From Desulfobulbaceae bacterium UBA2273 (GTDB lineage: Bacteria; Desulfobacterota; Desulfobulbia; Desulfobulbales; Desulfurivibrionaceae): a DNA stretch of 36,214 bases. The notes beneath the pieces were generated by a model, which was not told where the DNA came from, ran no database searches, and worked only from the letters and a program-made list of their open reading frames with translations. The first letter of the stretch is position 1. Every line of letters starts with the position of its first letter. Position numbers and translations under genes: made by a program. Location: positions 1 through 36,214 of the forward strand of contig DDWZ01000003.1 of assembly GCA_002347095.1 (NCBI GenBank). The letters are read 5' to 3'. This document shows, one piece after another, positions 8,717 to 17,244 of this stretch.

Positions 8717-10951
8717 CTAGCCATTATTTAAGGGAAGTTCAATAATGAAACGGGCCCCCTGGGGTTCGTTGTCCTTAACCCTGATATAGCCGTGATGATC
8801 CGCGACCACCGTGCTGGCTATGGCCAGCCCCAAACCGGTTCCGGTCTTTTTTCTTGAAAAATAAGGCTCAAAGAGCCGCAGCTTGTCCTGATCGCTGACC
8901 CCGGCGCCATTGTCGCGCACCTCAAGGATTACCACATTGCGCTCTTCCTCGCAGGCAAGAACGATCTCGATCTCTCCAGCCTTGGAAGTGGCGGCCACGG
9001 CATTATTGAGCAGATTGACGAGCACCCGCTTCATCTGCTTGACGTCAAAGGAAAACACCGGGATAGGCCCCTCCACCCGCAAACGAAACAGCCTGTCCTT
9101 GTGGGCCTCCTGATAGAGGACAAAGGCCTCGTTGGCCATTTCGGCGATATTTCCCATGGCTTTATGCACCGCGGGCATCCGGGCGAAACTGGAAAATTCG
9201 CTCACCAGTTTTTTCAGCTCGTCAACCTGATTGATGATGGTTTTGGTGCAGACATCGAAAACCTCCTGGTCCCCCTCCAGCCGGTCGAGGTACCGCTTGC
9301 GGAGCCGCTGGGCGGAAAGCTGGATGGGAGTCAGGGGATTTTTCACCTCATGGGCGATCCTCCGCGCCACCTCACGCCAGGCCGCCATCCGCTGCGCCTT
9401 TTCCAGCTCGGTGAGGTTGTCGAACACCAGAACCACGCCCAGGGATTGGTTGTTCTCATCCTCAAGCCGGGTCACATTCACCCGCAGCGAAAAGGTTTCA
9501 TCACCCACCGTAAGGCGCAGAGGCCTTTCCAGCGAAGATTTGCCGCTGCGCGACAGCTCGCCGAGGAAACCATCCAGGACAGCCCGGTGCTCCGGCCGGA
9601 GAACCGCCTGATACTCCTTGCCCTCAAAATCCCTGCGGTCAATGCGAAGCAGTTCCTCGGCAAACCGGTTGATCGTGGTAATCCTCCCGTGCTCATCCAG
9701 GGAGATGACCCCGGCCGCCACGCTTTGCAGGACTATCTCCATGTAGCGGCGCCTGGTCTCGGCATCGAGATTGCCCTGGCGCAGAGCGCTGTTTGCTTCT
9801 TCGAGCTGCCGTTTACTGGCGAGAAGATCGCTGGTCATCCGGTTGAAGGAATCGACCAGGGTTCCCATCTCGTCGCCCGAGGTCTTTTCCAGAACAAAAT
9901 CCAGTTCCCCTTCGGCAACCCGCCGAGTCGCCTCGGCCAGCCTGCCGATGGGGCCGGTCAGTCCGCCGGCCACATAAAAGGCGAACCAGACCGCGCAAAA
10001 AACAATGAGCAGGGTGACGATCAGCAGCATGACCAGCAGGCTGGTTTTAATCGGGGCCTTGAGAATCATCAACTGCTTGTAGCCTTCGTACCCGGCGGAG
10101 ATGGTCTGCATCTGCCTGACCCGTTCCTGGGGAATGAGCAGGGAGACAATCAGCGCCCCCTGACCAGCATCCGCGCCGTCGATCCGGATCGAGCTCACCC
10201 CCCGGACCAGCTCCCCGGCGGCCACCGGCTGGATGGTTATCTGCTCCGTATTGTCGGCAAGGGCGTTGCGGATCGTGTCCAGCGGAATTTCCGGCACACC
10301 CTCCTTAATGATTTCAGGCCGGTACGCCCGGGCCAGCACCTCTCGTTGGCCGGAGATCACCTCGATTCCAGCCAACCCATGGGTTTTCATGATGTCTTTC
10401 AACACCGGCTCGGCATCTTTCCAGGAAATATCCCCGTACCGCTTTGCATCCAACCGGTCCCCGATGAGACGCGCCTGCCGGTCAACCTGATCCTGGGTTT
10501 CCTGGTAACTGTTCTTGGCGATGGCAATCGACTCCTCAAGAGACTGGGCCACGTTGCTATTGAACCAGTAATCCATGCTGGTGGAGACAAACTGCAGGGC
10601 AATGAAAAAAAGCAGCCCGGTGGGAAAAAAGGACATGGAGACAAAGGCGATGACCAGCTTGGAGCGGAGCTTTGTGCCAAGGAACCGTCGCCGCCGCTCA
10701 AAAACAAGCTGCGCCAGATTGCGGAGCACCAGAAAAACCATCAACAGCAAGAGGAGAACATTGAAGTTGATGAGGACGAAGATCAGGACATTGCCGCTGA
10801 CCGGAAAAGGAACGGTTCCCAGTTGCACAACCCTGGTTTCCAAATAGGTCAGCAGGGGGATCAGAACGAGACAGGCAAGGATGATCAGACGGATGCGCTT
10901 TTTGCGGCGCAGCCTGTCTTTCCTGAGAACCTCCTCGTCGGCTGCCTCCAT
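8717..10951 (-). CDS. Membrane sensor histidine kinase, NtrY-like
   Basis: From the ATG at 10951 the protein has 744 residues: three membrane segments near the N-terminus (about 20-39, 52-76, 97-122), a periplasmic region, a fourth segment (about 304-330), a HAMP linker, a PAS domain (about 402-517), the phospho-acceptor box RRIAHEVKNPLTPIQ (H534) and a HATPase domain with NLLNNAVAA, DNGAGV and TGTGLGLAIA. This is the NtrY layout. It should phosphorylate the regulator encoded just downstream. The start is uncertain: an in-frame ATG at 11032 would add 27 residues with no clear ribosome site. The stimulus cannot be read from sequence. Confidence 0.9.
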   Translation of the reverse strand: MEAADEEVLRKDRLRRKKRIRLIILACLVLIPLLTYLETRVVQLGTVPFPVSGNVLIFVLINFNVLLLLLMVFLVLRNLAQLVFERRRRFLGTKLRSKLVIAFVSMSFFPTGLLFFIALQFVSTSMDYWFNSNVAQSLEESIAIAKNSYQETQDQVDRQARLIGDRLDAKRYGDISWKDAEPVLKDIMKTHGLAGIEVISGQREVLARAYRPEIIKEGVPEIPLDTIRNALADNTEQITIQPVAAGELVRGVSSIRIDGADAGQGALIVSLLIPQERVRQMQTISAGYEGYKQLMILKAPIKTSLLVMLLIVTLLIVFCAVWFAFYVAGGLTGPIGRLAEATRRVAEGELDFVLEKTSGDEMGTLVDSFNRMTSDLLASKRQLEEANSALRQGNLDAETRRRYMEIVLQSVAAGVISLDEHGRITTINRFAEELLRIDRRDFEGKEYQAVLRPEHRAVLDGFLGELSRSGKSSLERPLRLTVGDETFSLRVNVTRLEDENNQSLGVVLVFDNLTELEKAQRMAAWREVARRIAHEVKNPLTPIQLSAQRLRKRYLDRLEGDQEVFDVCTKTIINQVDELKKLVSEFSSFARMPAVHKAMGNIAEMANEAFVLYQEAHKDRLFRLRVEGPIPVFSFDVKQMKRVLVNLLNNAVAATSKAGEIEIVLACEEERNVVILEVRDNGAGVSDQDKLRLFEPYFSRKKTGTGLGLAIASTVVADHHGYIRVKDNEPQGARFIIELPLNNG

Positions 10952-11055
10952 GCTAAGCCGTCGTCGCAAGATAATCTTGCCTTCTGGTTTGCAAAAACGG
11001 CATAAGGAGCCGTAACGAAATAATCTGGCCATCAACTTTCATTCTGCAACGGCTC

Positions 11056-11643
11056 CTAATATCTGAACTCCACGGTGTACCACTCGGTTTCAAAATCCCA
11101 GAGGCTCAAGAAGGGAATCACGTAGTGGAAATAAAGCGGCAGGGTTTTTTCCGCAAGCTTGGCCTTCACCCTGAGCAGGTATCCCGCCTCCGGCAGCAGG
11201 GATTTCAGGGGCACAATCGGCGGTCCGTTGAGCTGGGCCATGGCTTTTTTCGCCTCGGCCAGCGACTTGGTGCGGAAGGTCTGACCGGAGGTGTCCGAAC
11301 GGACGATGGAATACTCCTCCTTCAGGGTGTCATAGCTCAGGGTATGGTCAAACTGCAGGGAAACGAGCTGCTGGTTCAGCCAGGTGTTCCGCTTCCGTTC
11401 CAGCTTCACGTAAAAATTGAAGGTCACCGGGATGCCGTTTTTGATCCCCTCCTCCATCTGCTTGGTAAAGGCATTATTGACCGTGAGAAACAGCAGCAGA
11501 TCCGTACTGGAATTGGTAACGATCAACTCCTCGATGGTCGCGTTCTGGGCAAGCGCGGGCTGCCCCCCGCCCCAGAAAAGAGCCAGGGCGAGCAGCAAGG
11601 ATGAAAAAACGCGAAATTGTCGTGTACGGCTGAATATGCGCAT
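11056..11643 (-). CDS. DUF4390 secreted protein
   Basis: This 195-residue protein starts with an N-terminal signal peptide (hydrophobic 11-24, cleavage probably after PALA) and continues as a beta-rich protein with NATIEELIV, FTKQMEEGIKNGIPVTFNFYVKLER and a C-terminal LPLYFHYVIPFLSLWDFETEWYT. The last segment is characteristic of the DUF4390 family, whose genes commonly sit beside NtrY-type kinases. It is exported; the function is not known, but the position suggests a periplasmic partner of the kinase. Its GTG/ATG start region begins within 6 bp of the hflX stop, so translation is probably coupled. Confidence 0.85.
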   Translation of the reverse strand: MRIFSRTRQFRVFSSLLLALALFWGGGQPALAQNATIEELIVTNSSTDLLLFLTVNNAFTKQMEEGIKNGIPVTFNFYVKLERKRNTWLNQQLVSLQFDHTLSYDTLKEEYSIVRSDTSGQTFRTKSLAEAKKAMAQLNGPPIVPLKSLLPEAGYLLRVKAKLAEKTLPLYFHYVIPFLSLWDFETEWYTVEFRY

Positions 11644-11649
11644 AATCAC

Positions 11650-13338
11650 TTACGTCGTAGAAGAAACCGGGGTGCCGGGGGGGTGTTCCTGGATCTCGGA
11701 CTGAGCATCCCCCCCCCTCCTCTGCCATTTTTTCAGAACCAGACTCCTGGCCTTGTCCAGAAACGGACCAAAGGTTGCGGCATCACGGGCGCTTAAGGCT
11801 ACAGCGTCATAGAGCCGCAACTGCTCGGCAACAACCTCCGGCTCAACCAGATCGACCTTGTTAAAAACCTTGAGACAGGGAAGTGTATCCAGCTCAAGCT
11901 CCCGCAACAGATCCTCCACCACCTGGACATGGGCCCCGTAGCGCGGATTGCTGGCATCGATCACATGCACCAGCACGTCCGCCTCGTGCAGCTCCTCCAG
12001 GGTCGCCTTGAAGGCCTTGAGCAGCTCCTCGGGCAGATGGCGGATAAAGCCCACCGTGTCCGTGATGATGACCTCCACATCCTCGGGAAAACGGAGCCGC
12101 CGACTGGTCGGGTCCAGGGTGGCGAACAGCTTGTCTTCCGCGACAATGGCGCTGTTGGTCAGGGTATTGAGCAGGGTTGACTTGCCGGCATTGGTATAGC
12201 CGACCAGCGAGAGAACCGGCAAGTCCTTTTTGCGCCGCCGGCTCCGCCGCTGTTCCCGCTCCCGGCTGACCTCCTTCAGTTTCTTAGCCAGCTTGCTCAG
12301 CCGGTCGTTGATGCGGCGGCGGTCCACCTCAAGGCGGGTCTCGCCGGGGCCGCGGCCGCCGATGCCGCCGGTGAGCCGGGAAAGGGCGTCGTCTCGGGTG
12401 GTCAACCTGGGCAGCATGTATTTGAGCTGGGCCATCTCGATCTGCAGCTTGCCTTCCCGGCTCAAGGCCCGCCGGGCAAAGATATCAAGAATCAACTGGG
12501 TGCGGTCGATGACTCGCAGCTCGGTGTGGTCGGTTATGGACCGCACCTGGGACGGGTTCAGCTCCTGGTCGAAGATCAGCAGATTGGCATTGAGCCTCAG
12601 TGCGGTCAGCATGATCTCGCCGAGCTTGCCCTTGCCCAGGATCAACCGAGGGTTGATCTTGTCCCTGCGCTGCACCACGGTATCGAGAACGATTACCTCG
12701 GCGGAACGCGCCAGCTCAGCCAGCTCGTCCATGGACTCCTGGGCCTTGCCCTTGGAGAGCGGGGTCACGCTGATCAGAATCGCCCGGTCCCGACCCGCAT
12801 CAACCTCGCGCACCGGCCTGGCCTTGGCAAACTCATCTTCAAGCCCGACAATAAATTCCCGGAAATGGCCCTGCCTGCCGGGAATCTCCGGGGGCAACAC
12901 GACCCAGTTCTTCTCCTGCACCGGTTGCGGCACCAGATGGGCGGAAGAGAGCCACGTTGCCCCGCCCTGATCCATCTTCACCACGGTCATCATATCGAGC
13001 CGCAGGAAGAGCAGATCCATCAGGTCGTCTTCGCTGAGGTCCTCGCCCGCAAGATGGGTGTGCACGCAGCGCAACCCCTTGAGCCGCCCGCCCGAAGCCT
13101 TAAACTGCCTCAGGGCCGGAATCATGATGGATTTATGATCCCCGACCATGACCGCCTCGACCTGCCCGCTGCGGCTGAGCAAGACGCCAACCTGCCGCGC
13201 AAGCTCGAAGGCAACCGCGCACAACTCCTTGGCCAATTCCGGACTGACGATCAGGTCCGGAGAAACCCGCCGGCCTGCGATGCGCTCAAGCGCCTTCAAC
13301 TGGGCGGTTTTCAGGCCGCTGGTATTGCCGGTTATCAT
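11650..13338 (-). CDS. hflX: Ribosome-associated GTPase HflX
   Basis: HflX binds the 50S subunit, splits stalled ribosomes and is linked to heat and stress recovery. The central HflX domain (RDKINPRLILGKGKLGE, LIFDQELNPSQ, GGIGGRGPGETRLEVDRRRI) precedes a GTPase domain with G1 GYTNAGKST (380-388), DTVGFIRHLP and NKVDL. At 562 residues it is longer than the E. coli protein. The first 180 residues or so form an added domain (with HTHLAGEDLSEDDLMDLLFLRLDMM) that is seen in some Desulfobacterota forms; its role is unknown. The start overlaps the selB stop by 4 nt (ATGA), a sign of translational coupling. Confidence 0.94.
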   Translation of the reverse strand: MITGNTSGLKTAQLKALERIAGRRVSPDLIVSPELAKELCAVAFELARQVGVLLSRSGQVEAVMVGDHKSIMIPALRQFKASGGRLKGLRCVHTHLAGEDLSEDDLMDLLFLRLDMMTVVKMDQGGATWLSSAHLVPQPVQEKNWVVLPPEIPGRQGHFREFIVGLEDEFAKARPVREVDAGRDRAILISVTPLSKGKAQESMDELAELARSAEVIVLDTVVQRRDKINPRLILGKGKLGEIMLTALRLNANLLIFDQELNPSQVRSITDHTELRVIDRTQLILDIFARRALSREGKLQIEMAQLKYMLPRLTTRDDALSRLTGGIGGRGPGETRLEVDRRRINDRLSKLAKKLKEVSREREQRRSRRRKKDLPVLSLVGYTNAGKSTLLNTLTNSAIVAEDKLFATLDPTSRRLRFPEDVEVIITDTVGFIRHLPEELLKAFKATLEELHEADVLVHVIDASNPRYGAHVQVVEDLLRELELDTLPCLKVFNKVDLVEPEVVAEQLRLYDAVALSARDAATFGPFLDKARSLVLKKWQRRGGDAQSEIQEHPPGTPVSSTT

Positions 13339-15260
13339 GGTGATGGCTGCCGCTCCCGCAGCAACCGGCGGTCACCAACCCGAATGGTCACCTTGATTTT
13401 ATCAAAATACTCCAGCAAGGGGATAGAAAATTTCCTGGTCAACCCGGTGAGATTTTTAAAGCGGGGCGCGTCGATCTCCCCTTCCTTTCTGATAAAGGCC
13501 ACGAGCTGTTCCTGCAAGGTTGCCATGGCCCGGCTCTGAAAGTAGAGATCCTCGCTGATCTTGACCAGAACCTGCTCGCGGACCAGCAGCTCAAGCACCT
13601 CGCGGACCAAGGGAACGGGATACTTGGCAAACCGCTCCTGCACCTCCCGCACGGTGGGCGGGGTCAGCCCGGCCTCTGCGTAAAAGGCCTCCATTTCCGC
13701 GCGGATGCTCATGGCGTCCGCCTTGAGGGATACCTGATGCCCTGTCAGCCGCACCGTTGCTTCATCGACAACAATCGTCCCCTGTTTGACCAGGGTATTG
13801 AGCAGCAACTGAAAAAATCGCTGATCCATGCCGGTATGCAGCCGGGAACGCAGCTCTTCCTTGGAAAGCCCCGGCTTCATCGAATTGTCCCGGTGAAACG
13901 CAGCCAGGATCTTGGTAAGCGATGCGCCCATACCCTCGAAGGTTTCCGCCGCGACCATGCGCTGCCGCTCGGAATCCACCATGATGATCTTCCGGCTGGA
14001 GATGGGGGTGTCCAGCAGCTTTCTAAAACGCTTGCCGAATTGGCCCATCTTCACGCAGAGCGAGTCAAAGGTGAGCCCGGCAACCCCGGCCTCCCGAAGA
14101 TGCAGGAGCGAGATATCCTCGGCGGACCCTGTCTGGTACAGTCCAAAGATCTCGCTGTTCGCCTCCTTGAAACGCCGCCGCTTGGGCGGGGAACCGTTCC
14201 AGATCCCGCCGCCGCCGATGGTGGCCACGGGCGAATAGCTCCGCACCACATAGCGGTCCCCAGGCCAGGCGCCAAAGGGCTCCTCAAGCAGGATCTGCAC
14301 ATTGGCCCGGCTACCGGGAGCAAGCTCCTCATCCTCCAGCAACACGATGCGGCCCATGATCTCGGCGGTGCCGATGTGCACCCGGACCCGGCTTCGATTC
14401 TTGAGGGGTTTGGCGCAGGAGGAGAGATAGAAAAAATCTCCGTCCAGCAGAAAGGAGGGCGCCAGGGTTCCCGGAGTGGCGAGCATGTTGCCCCGGGCGA
14501 TCATCTCGGTGTCCAGCCCCTGAATGTTGATGGCGGTGCGCTTGCCCGCCTCGACCAGCTCCACATCCTGGCCATGCACCTGGATGCCGCGGATCTTGGC
14601 GGTATGACCCTGGGGATAGACGGTGATGTCCTCGCCCACCGTTATCCTACCCGAGATCGAGGTGCCGGTGACCACCACCCCAAAGCCTTTCATGCTGAAA
14701 ACCCGGTCCACCGGCAGCCGGAATGGGCCATAGGCCTCGGAAAACTCGCTGGTCCGCACCAGGGTGTCCAGCACCTGCCGGACCTCGTCCAGCCCCTCGC
14801 CGGTGGTGGAGGAAACCGAGACCATGGGCGCGTCTTCGAGAAAGCTGCCGGCCAAAAACTGACGGACATCCTCCTGCACCAGCGCCAGCCACTCCGCATC
14901 CACCATGTCCTTCTTGGTGAGGATCACCAGCCCCCGCTTCACCCCGAGCAGACGGCAGATCTCAAAATGCTCCCTGGTCTGGGGCATGATCCCCTCGTCC
15001 GCCGCGATGACAAAGGCCAAGAGATCGATGCCCGTGGCGCCGGCCACCATGTTCTTCACAAAGCGCTCGTGGCCGGGCACATCGATGATGCCGAGGCGGT
15101 GGCCGCAGGGCAGATCGAGAAAAGCAAAGCCGAGCTCGATGGTGATGCCCCGCTTCTTTTCTTCTTTCAGCCGGTCGGTGTCAATGCCGGTGAGGGCCCG
15201 GACCAGACTGGTCTTGCCGTGGTCCACATGACCGGCCGTGCCGAGGACGATCTCCCGCAT
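13335..15260 (-). CDS. selB: Selenocysteine-specific elongation factor SelB
   Basis: SelB delivers Sec-tRNA to the ribosome at UGA codons marked by a SECIS stem-loop. The 641-residue length and layout fit: GTPase with G1 GHVDHGKT (10-17), effector RGITIELGFAFLDLP, DVPGHERFVKNM and TKKDMVDA. These are followed by beta-barrels and a C-terminal region of winged helices (about 380-635, including LTGLTRKFSIPLLEYFDKIKVTIR) that binds the SECIS RNA. The gene starts 3 bp after the metallo-hydrolase stop and overlaps hflX. No selA, selD or selC is in the window. The HesB-like selenoprotein at 26250-26597 is a likely client in the same genome. Confidence 0.96.
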   Translation of the reverse strand: MREIVLGTAGHVDHGKTSLVRALTGIDTDRLKEEKKRGITIELGFAFLDLPCGHRLGIIDVPGHERFVKNMVAGATGIDLLAFVIAADEGIMPQTREHFEICRLLGVKRGLVILTKKDMVDAEWLALVQEDVRQFLAGSFLEDAPMVSVSSTTGEGLDEVRQVLDTLVRTSEFSEAYGPFRLPVDRVFSMKGFGVVVTGTSISGRITVGEDITVYPQGHTAKIRGIQVHGQDVELVEAGKRTAINIQGLDTEMIARGNMLATPGTLAPSFLLDGDFFYLSSCAKPLKNRSRVRVHIGTAEIMGRIVLLEDEELAPGSRANVQILLEEPFGAWPGDRYVVRSYSPVATIGGGGIWNGSPPKRRRFKEANSEIFGLYQTGSAEDISLLHLREAGVAGLTFDSLCVKMGQFGKRFRKLLDTPISSRKIIMVDSERQRMVAAETFEGMGASLTKILAAFHRDNSMKPGLSKEELRSRLHTGMDQRFFQLLLNTLVKQGTIVVDEATVRLTGHQVSLKADAMSIRAEMEAFYAEAGLTPPTVREVQERFAKYPVPLVREVLELLVREQVLVKISEDLYFQSRAMATLQEQLVAFIRKEGEIDAPRFKNLTGLTRKFSIPLLEYFDKIKVTIRVGDRRLLRERQPSP

Positions 15261-15263
15261 CTG

Positions 15264-15911
15264 CTACCAGTTCCCTTTGAGATACGGGTTGTTCCGGGCC
15301 TCGTCGCCCACGGTGGAGCGAGCCCCGCCATAGCCATGCCCCGGCCAGACCACGGTCTCGGCGGGCAGGGTCAGGATCTTCTCTTTGATGGCGGTAAGCA
15401 TCTGCTTGGTGTCGCCGCCGGGAAAATCGGTGCGGCCCAGCCCATCGACAAACAGGGTATCGCCGGTAAAAAGATGGGGGGCAACATAGAGACACATCCC
15501 GCCCGGGGTGTGCCCTGGGGTGTGAAAAACCGTAAGGATAAGATTGCCGATGACAATCTTCTCGCCATCGCTGACACACCTGTCCACCGGCGGCGAAGGG
15601 GGCAGGCCGAGCATGGAGAAATACTGAATAACCTCAGGCCGGGCAAAGAACTCGGCATCAGCCGCATGCATGAGAATGGGCGCGCCGGTGGCCTGCTGGA
15701 TCACCGCGTTGCCGCAAACATGATCCGGGTGGCCGTGGGTGCAGACAATCGCCTCGACGCTGAGCCCTTCCCCCCGGCAAAAGCCGAGAATCTTCTCCTC
15801 ATTGCCGCCGGGATCAATGATGCAGCACTTCTTGGTCTCCTCGCAGCCCACCACGTAGCAACATACGGCCATGGAGCCCACGGTCAGTTGTTTGACGATC
15901 ATCTCCGGCAC
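15264..15911 (-). CDS. Metallo-beta-lactamase fold hydrolase, glyoxalase II-like
   Basis: The 215 residues carry the metal-binding motif THGHPDH (H59, H61, D63, H64), further ligands in HTPGHTPGG and in LFTGDTLFVDGLGRTDFPGG, and a final WPGHGYGG, the usual order in the glyoxalase II/persulfide dioxygenase-like group. Such proteins hydrolyse thioesters such as lactoylglutathione or oxidise persulfides; the short form without the C-terminal helical domain leaves the substrate open. It lies between mrp and selB with almost no spacing, starting at a GTG 3 bp after the mrp stop (an ATG three codons later is the alternative). Confidence 0.85.
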   Translation of the reverse strand: MPEMIVKQLTVGSMAVCCYVVGCEETKKCCIIDPGGNEEKILGFCRGEGLSVEAIVCTHGHPDHVCGNAVIQQATGAPILMHAADAEFFARPEVIQYFSMLGLPPSPPVDRCVSDGEKIVIGNLILTVFHTPGHTPGGMCLYVAPHLFTGDTLFVDGLGRTDFPGGDTKQMLTAIKEKILTLPAETVVWPGHGYGGARSTVGDEARNNPYLKGNW

Positions 15912-15913
15912 TC

Positions 15914-16876
15914 TCAGCAGTCGCAGGTGTTTGGGTTGCAGGGTCCGCCGCCGCAGCCGCAGCTCGACGCAGCCTTGGCCATGGGGATGGACGCAGCCGC
16001 GGCATGCACGGGCAGCTCCTTCTCGACCTTGGCCAGAAACGCTTCAAACGCCTGGGCGGCCGGGCTCGTAGCCCCGGAAGAGAGATAGGGCTTGCCGTCA
16101 TCCCCAGCGACAACCACCCTTGGGTCAACGGGAATCCGGCCCAGAAAGGGCACGGAAAATTCCGTGGCCAACTGCTCGCCGCCGCCGGTCTTGAAGATAT
16201 CCACGGTCTTATCGCAATGCGGGCAGATAAAGCCGCTCATATTCTCGACAATCCCGAGGATCTTCATGGAAACATGCTTGCAGAAATTGATGGACTTGCG
16301 CACATCGGCCAGGGCGATATTCTGGGGGGTGGTCACGACCAGGGCCTTGGCGTCCTTGATGGTGTGGGCCACGGTCATGGGCTCGTCCCCGGTGCCAGGA
16401 GGCGCGTCGATGACCAGATAATCCAGATCGCCCCAATTCACATCGGCGATGAACTGGCGGATCGCCTGATTCTTGAGGGGCCCGCGCCAGATGATGGGAT
16501 CATCCCGGTTCTCCATCATGCTCTCGAGCGAGATGACCTTGAGATGGTCGTTGTATTGCAGGGGCGGCATCTTGCCGTCCTTGGTGAGCTCGCCGTCCAT
16601 CCGGCCTGGCATGCCGAGCATGCGGACGATGTCCGGGCCGTGGAGATCAACGTCCATGAGGCCGACCTTGTAGCCCTTTTGCGCCAGACCCAGGGCCAGA
16701 TTCACCGATACGGTGGACTTGCCCACCCCGCCCTTGCCGCTCATCACCAGGATCTTGTTCTTGATCCGGTCCAAAGAGGCGGCGATCGCCGTATTCTGCT
16801 GGGCCACCGCCGCATCGGCGGAGCCGCAGCCACTCGCTTTCTTACTGCCACAGGTCCCACTGCTGCACGTTGACAT
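15914..16876 (-). CDS. Mrp/NBP35-family Fe-S cluster carrier ATPase
   Basis: Mrp/NBP35 proteins bind and hand on Fe-S clusters using a deviant P-loop ATPase. The 320 residues show the P-loop GKGGVGKST (47-55), the DVDLHGPDIVRMLG switch, and the CPHC pair (in MSGFICPHCDKTVDIF) that bridges a cluster in the dimer. Extra cysteine-rich tails occur at both ends: N-terminal CSSGTCGSKKASGCG and C-terminal CGCGGGPCNPNTCDC. The ATG at 16876 follows GGAGGT at 7 nt. It is the first gene of the nine-gene minus-strand run. Substrates such as nitrogenase, hydrogenase or sulfite reductase cannot be named from here. Confidence 0.92.
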   Translation of the reverse strand: MSTCSSGTCGSKKASGCGSADAAVAQQNTAIAASLDRIKNKILVMSGKGGVGKSTVSVNLALGLAQKGYKVGLMDVDLHGPDIVRMLGMPGRMDGELTKDGKMPPLQYNDHLKVISLESMMENRDDPIIWRGPLKNQAIRQFIADVNWGDLDYLVIDAPPGTGDEPMTVAHTIKDAKALVVTTPQNIALADVRKSINFCKHVSMKILGIVENMSGFICPHCDKTVDIFKTGGGEQLATEFSVPFLGRIPVDPRVVVAGDDGKPYLSSGATSPAAQAFEAFLAKVEKELPVHAAAASIPMAKAASSCGCGGGPCNPNTCDC

Positions 16877-16939
16877 GACCTCTACCTCCAAAAAATATAT
16901 GAAAAATCAAAAAAGGAACGAATTCAGGAGAAGCTTTAT

Positions 16940-16968
16940 CTTATACAGTAAAACAGGATGGTTTAAAA
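16940..16968 (-). promoter_or_regulatory. Possible promoter of the mrp-to-hemB operon
   Basis: On the minus strand TATAAG (16940-16945) lies 17 bp from a weak -35 TTTTAA (16963-16968), about 60 bp upstream of mrp. No terminator is visible between this point and hemB, so the nine genes may share it. Confidence 0.4.
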
Positions 16969-17026
16969 GGCAAAAGCCCGGTTGCTCTCTCCATAGGATA
17001 GCCAGGGATTTTCTCCGGCTCTGTTC

Positions 17027-17056
17027 AAAAAAAAATGGCTGCCGGAAGGCAGCCAT
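17027..17056 (-). terminator. Terminator of the CheX-like gene
   Basis: ATGGCTGCC (17035-17043) and GGCAGCCAT (17048-17056) form a perfect 9-bp stem with a GGAA loop. On the minus strand it is followed by a run of T (17027-17034), which is the classic intrinsic form. Confidence 0.85.
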
Positions 17057-17136
17057 TTACGCGGATCAATTGGGGTAAAAGGTCACACAGAGACAAACCA
17101 TCCAGATTGATGCCGGAATAGAACGAAAACCCAAAA

Positions 17137-17244
17137 TGTAACTGTTCAGCAGTGCCGCAGATGCGCGGAAGAGGCCTGCGAAGTGTGCTATTGCACATGA
17201 GCAGGTCGATGACAAAGCAGATGTGGTGCTGCTGGACAGTTACA
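17137..17244. repeat. 108-bp inverted-repeat element touching the cheX-like stop codon
   Basis: A 23-bp arm at 17137-17159 (TGTAACTGTTCAGCAG at its outer end) is repeated in inverse at 17222-17244, with 19 of 23 positions identical. All four differences are G-U pairs if the plus strand is RNA. Inside lies a second hairpin (CCTGC/GCAGG enclosing GTGTGC/GCACAT). It looks like a tiny non-autonomous transposon remnant or a structured RNA; no target duplication is evident. The right arm contains the stop codon of the gene at 17240. The gap 16877-17239 holds nothing else except the promoter and terminator listed. Confidence 0.55.

Noticed and set aside
15264..15911. Beta-lactamase resistance gene
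   Set aside because: The HTPGHTPGG and GRTDFPGG order is that of glyoxalase II-like housekeeping hydrolases, and there is no signal peptide.
13737..16088. Plus-strand frame of 783 codons opposite selB and the metallo-hydrolase
   Set aside because: Covers three real genes on the other strand; composition (many H, G, P) marks a shadow.
17137..17244. Integron attC site
   Set aside because: The arms fold like one, but the ends do not fit the RYYYAAC and GTTRRRY cores and no integron integrase is near.
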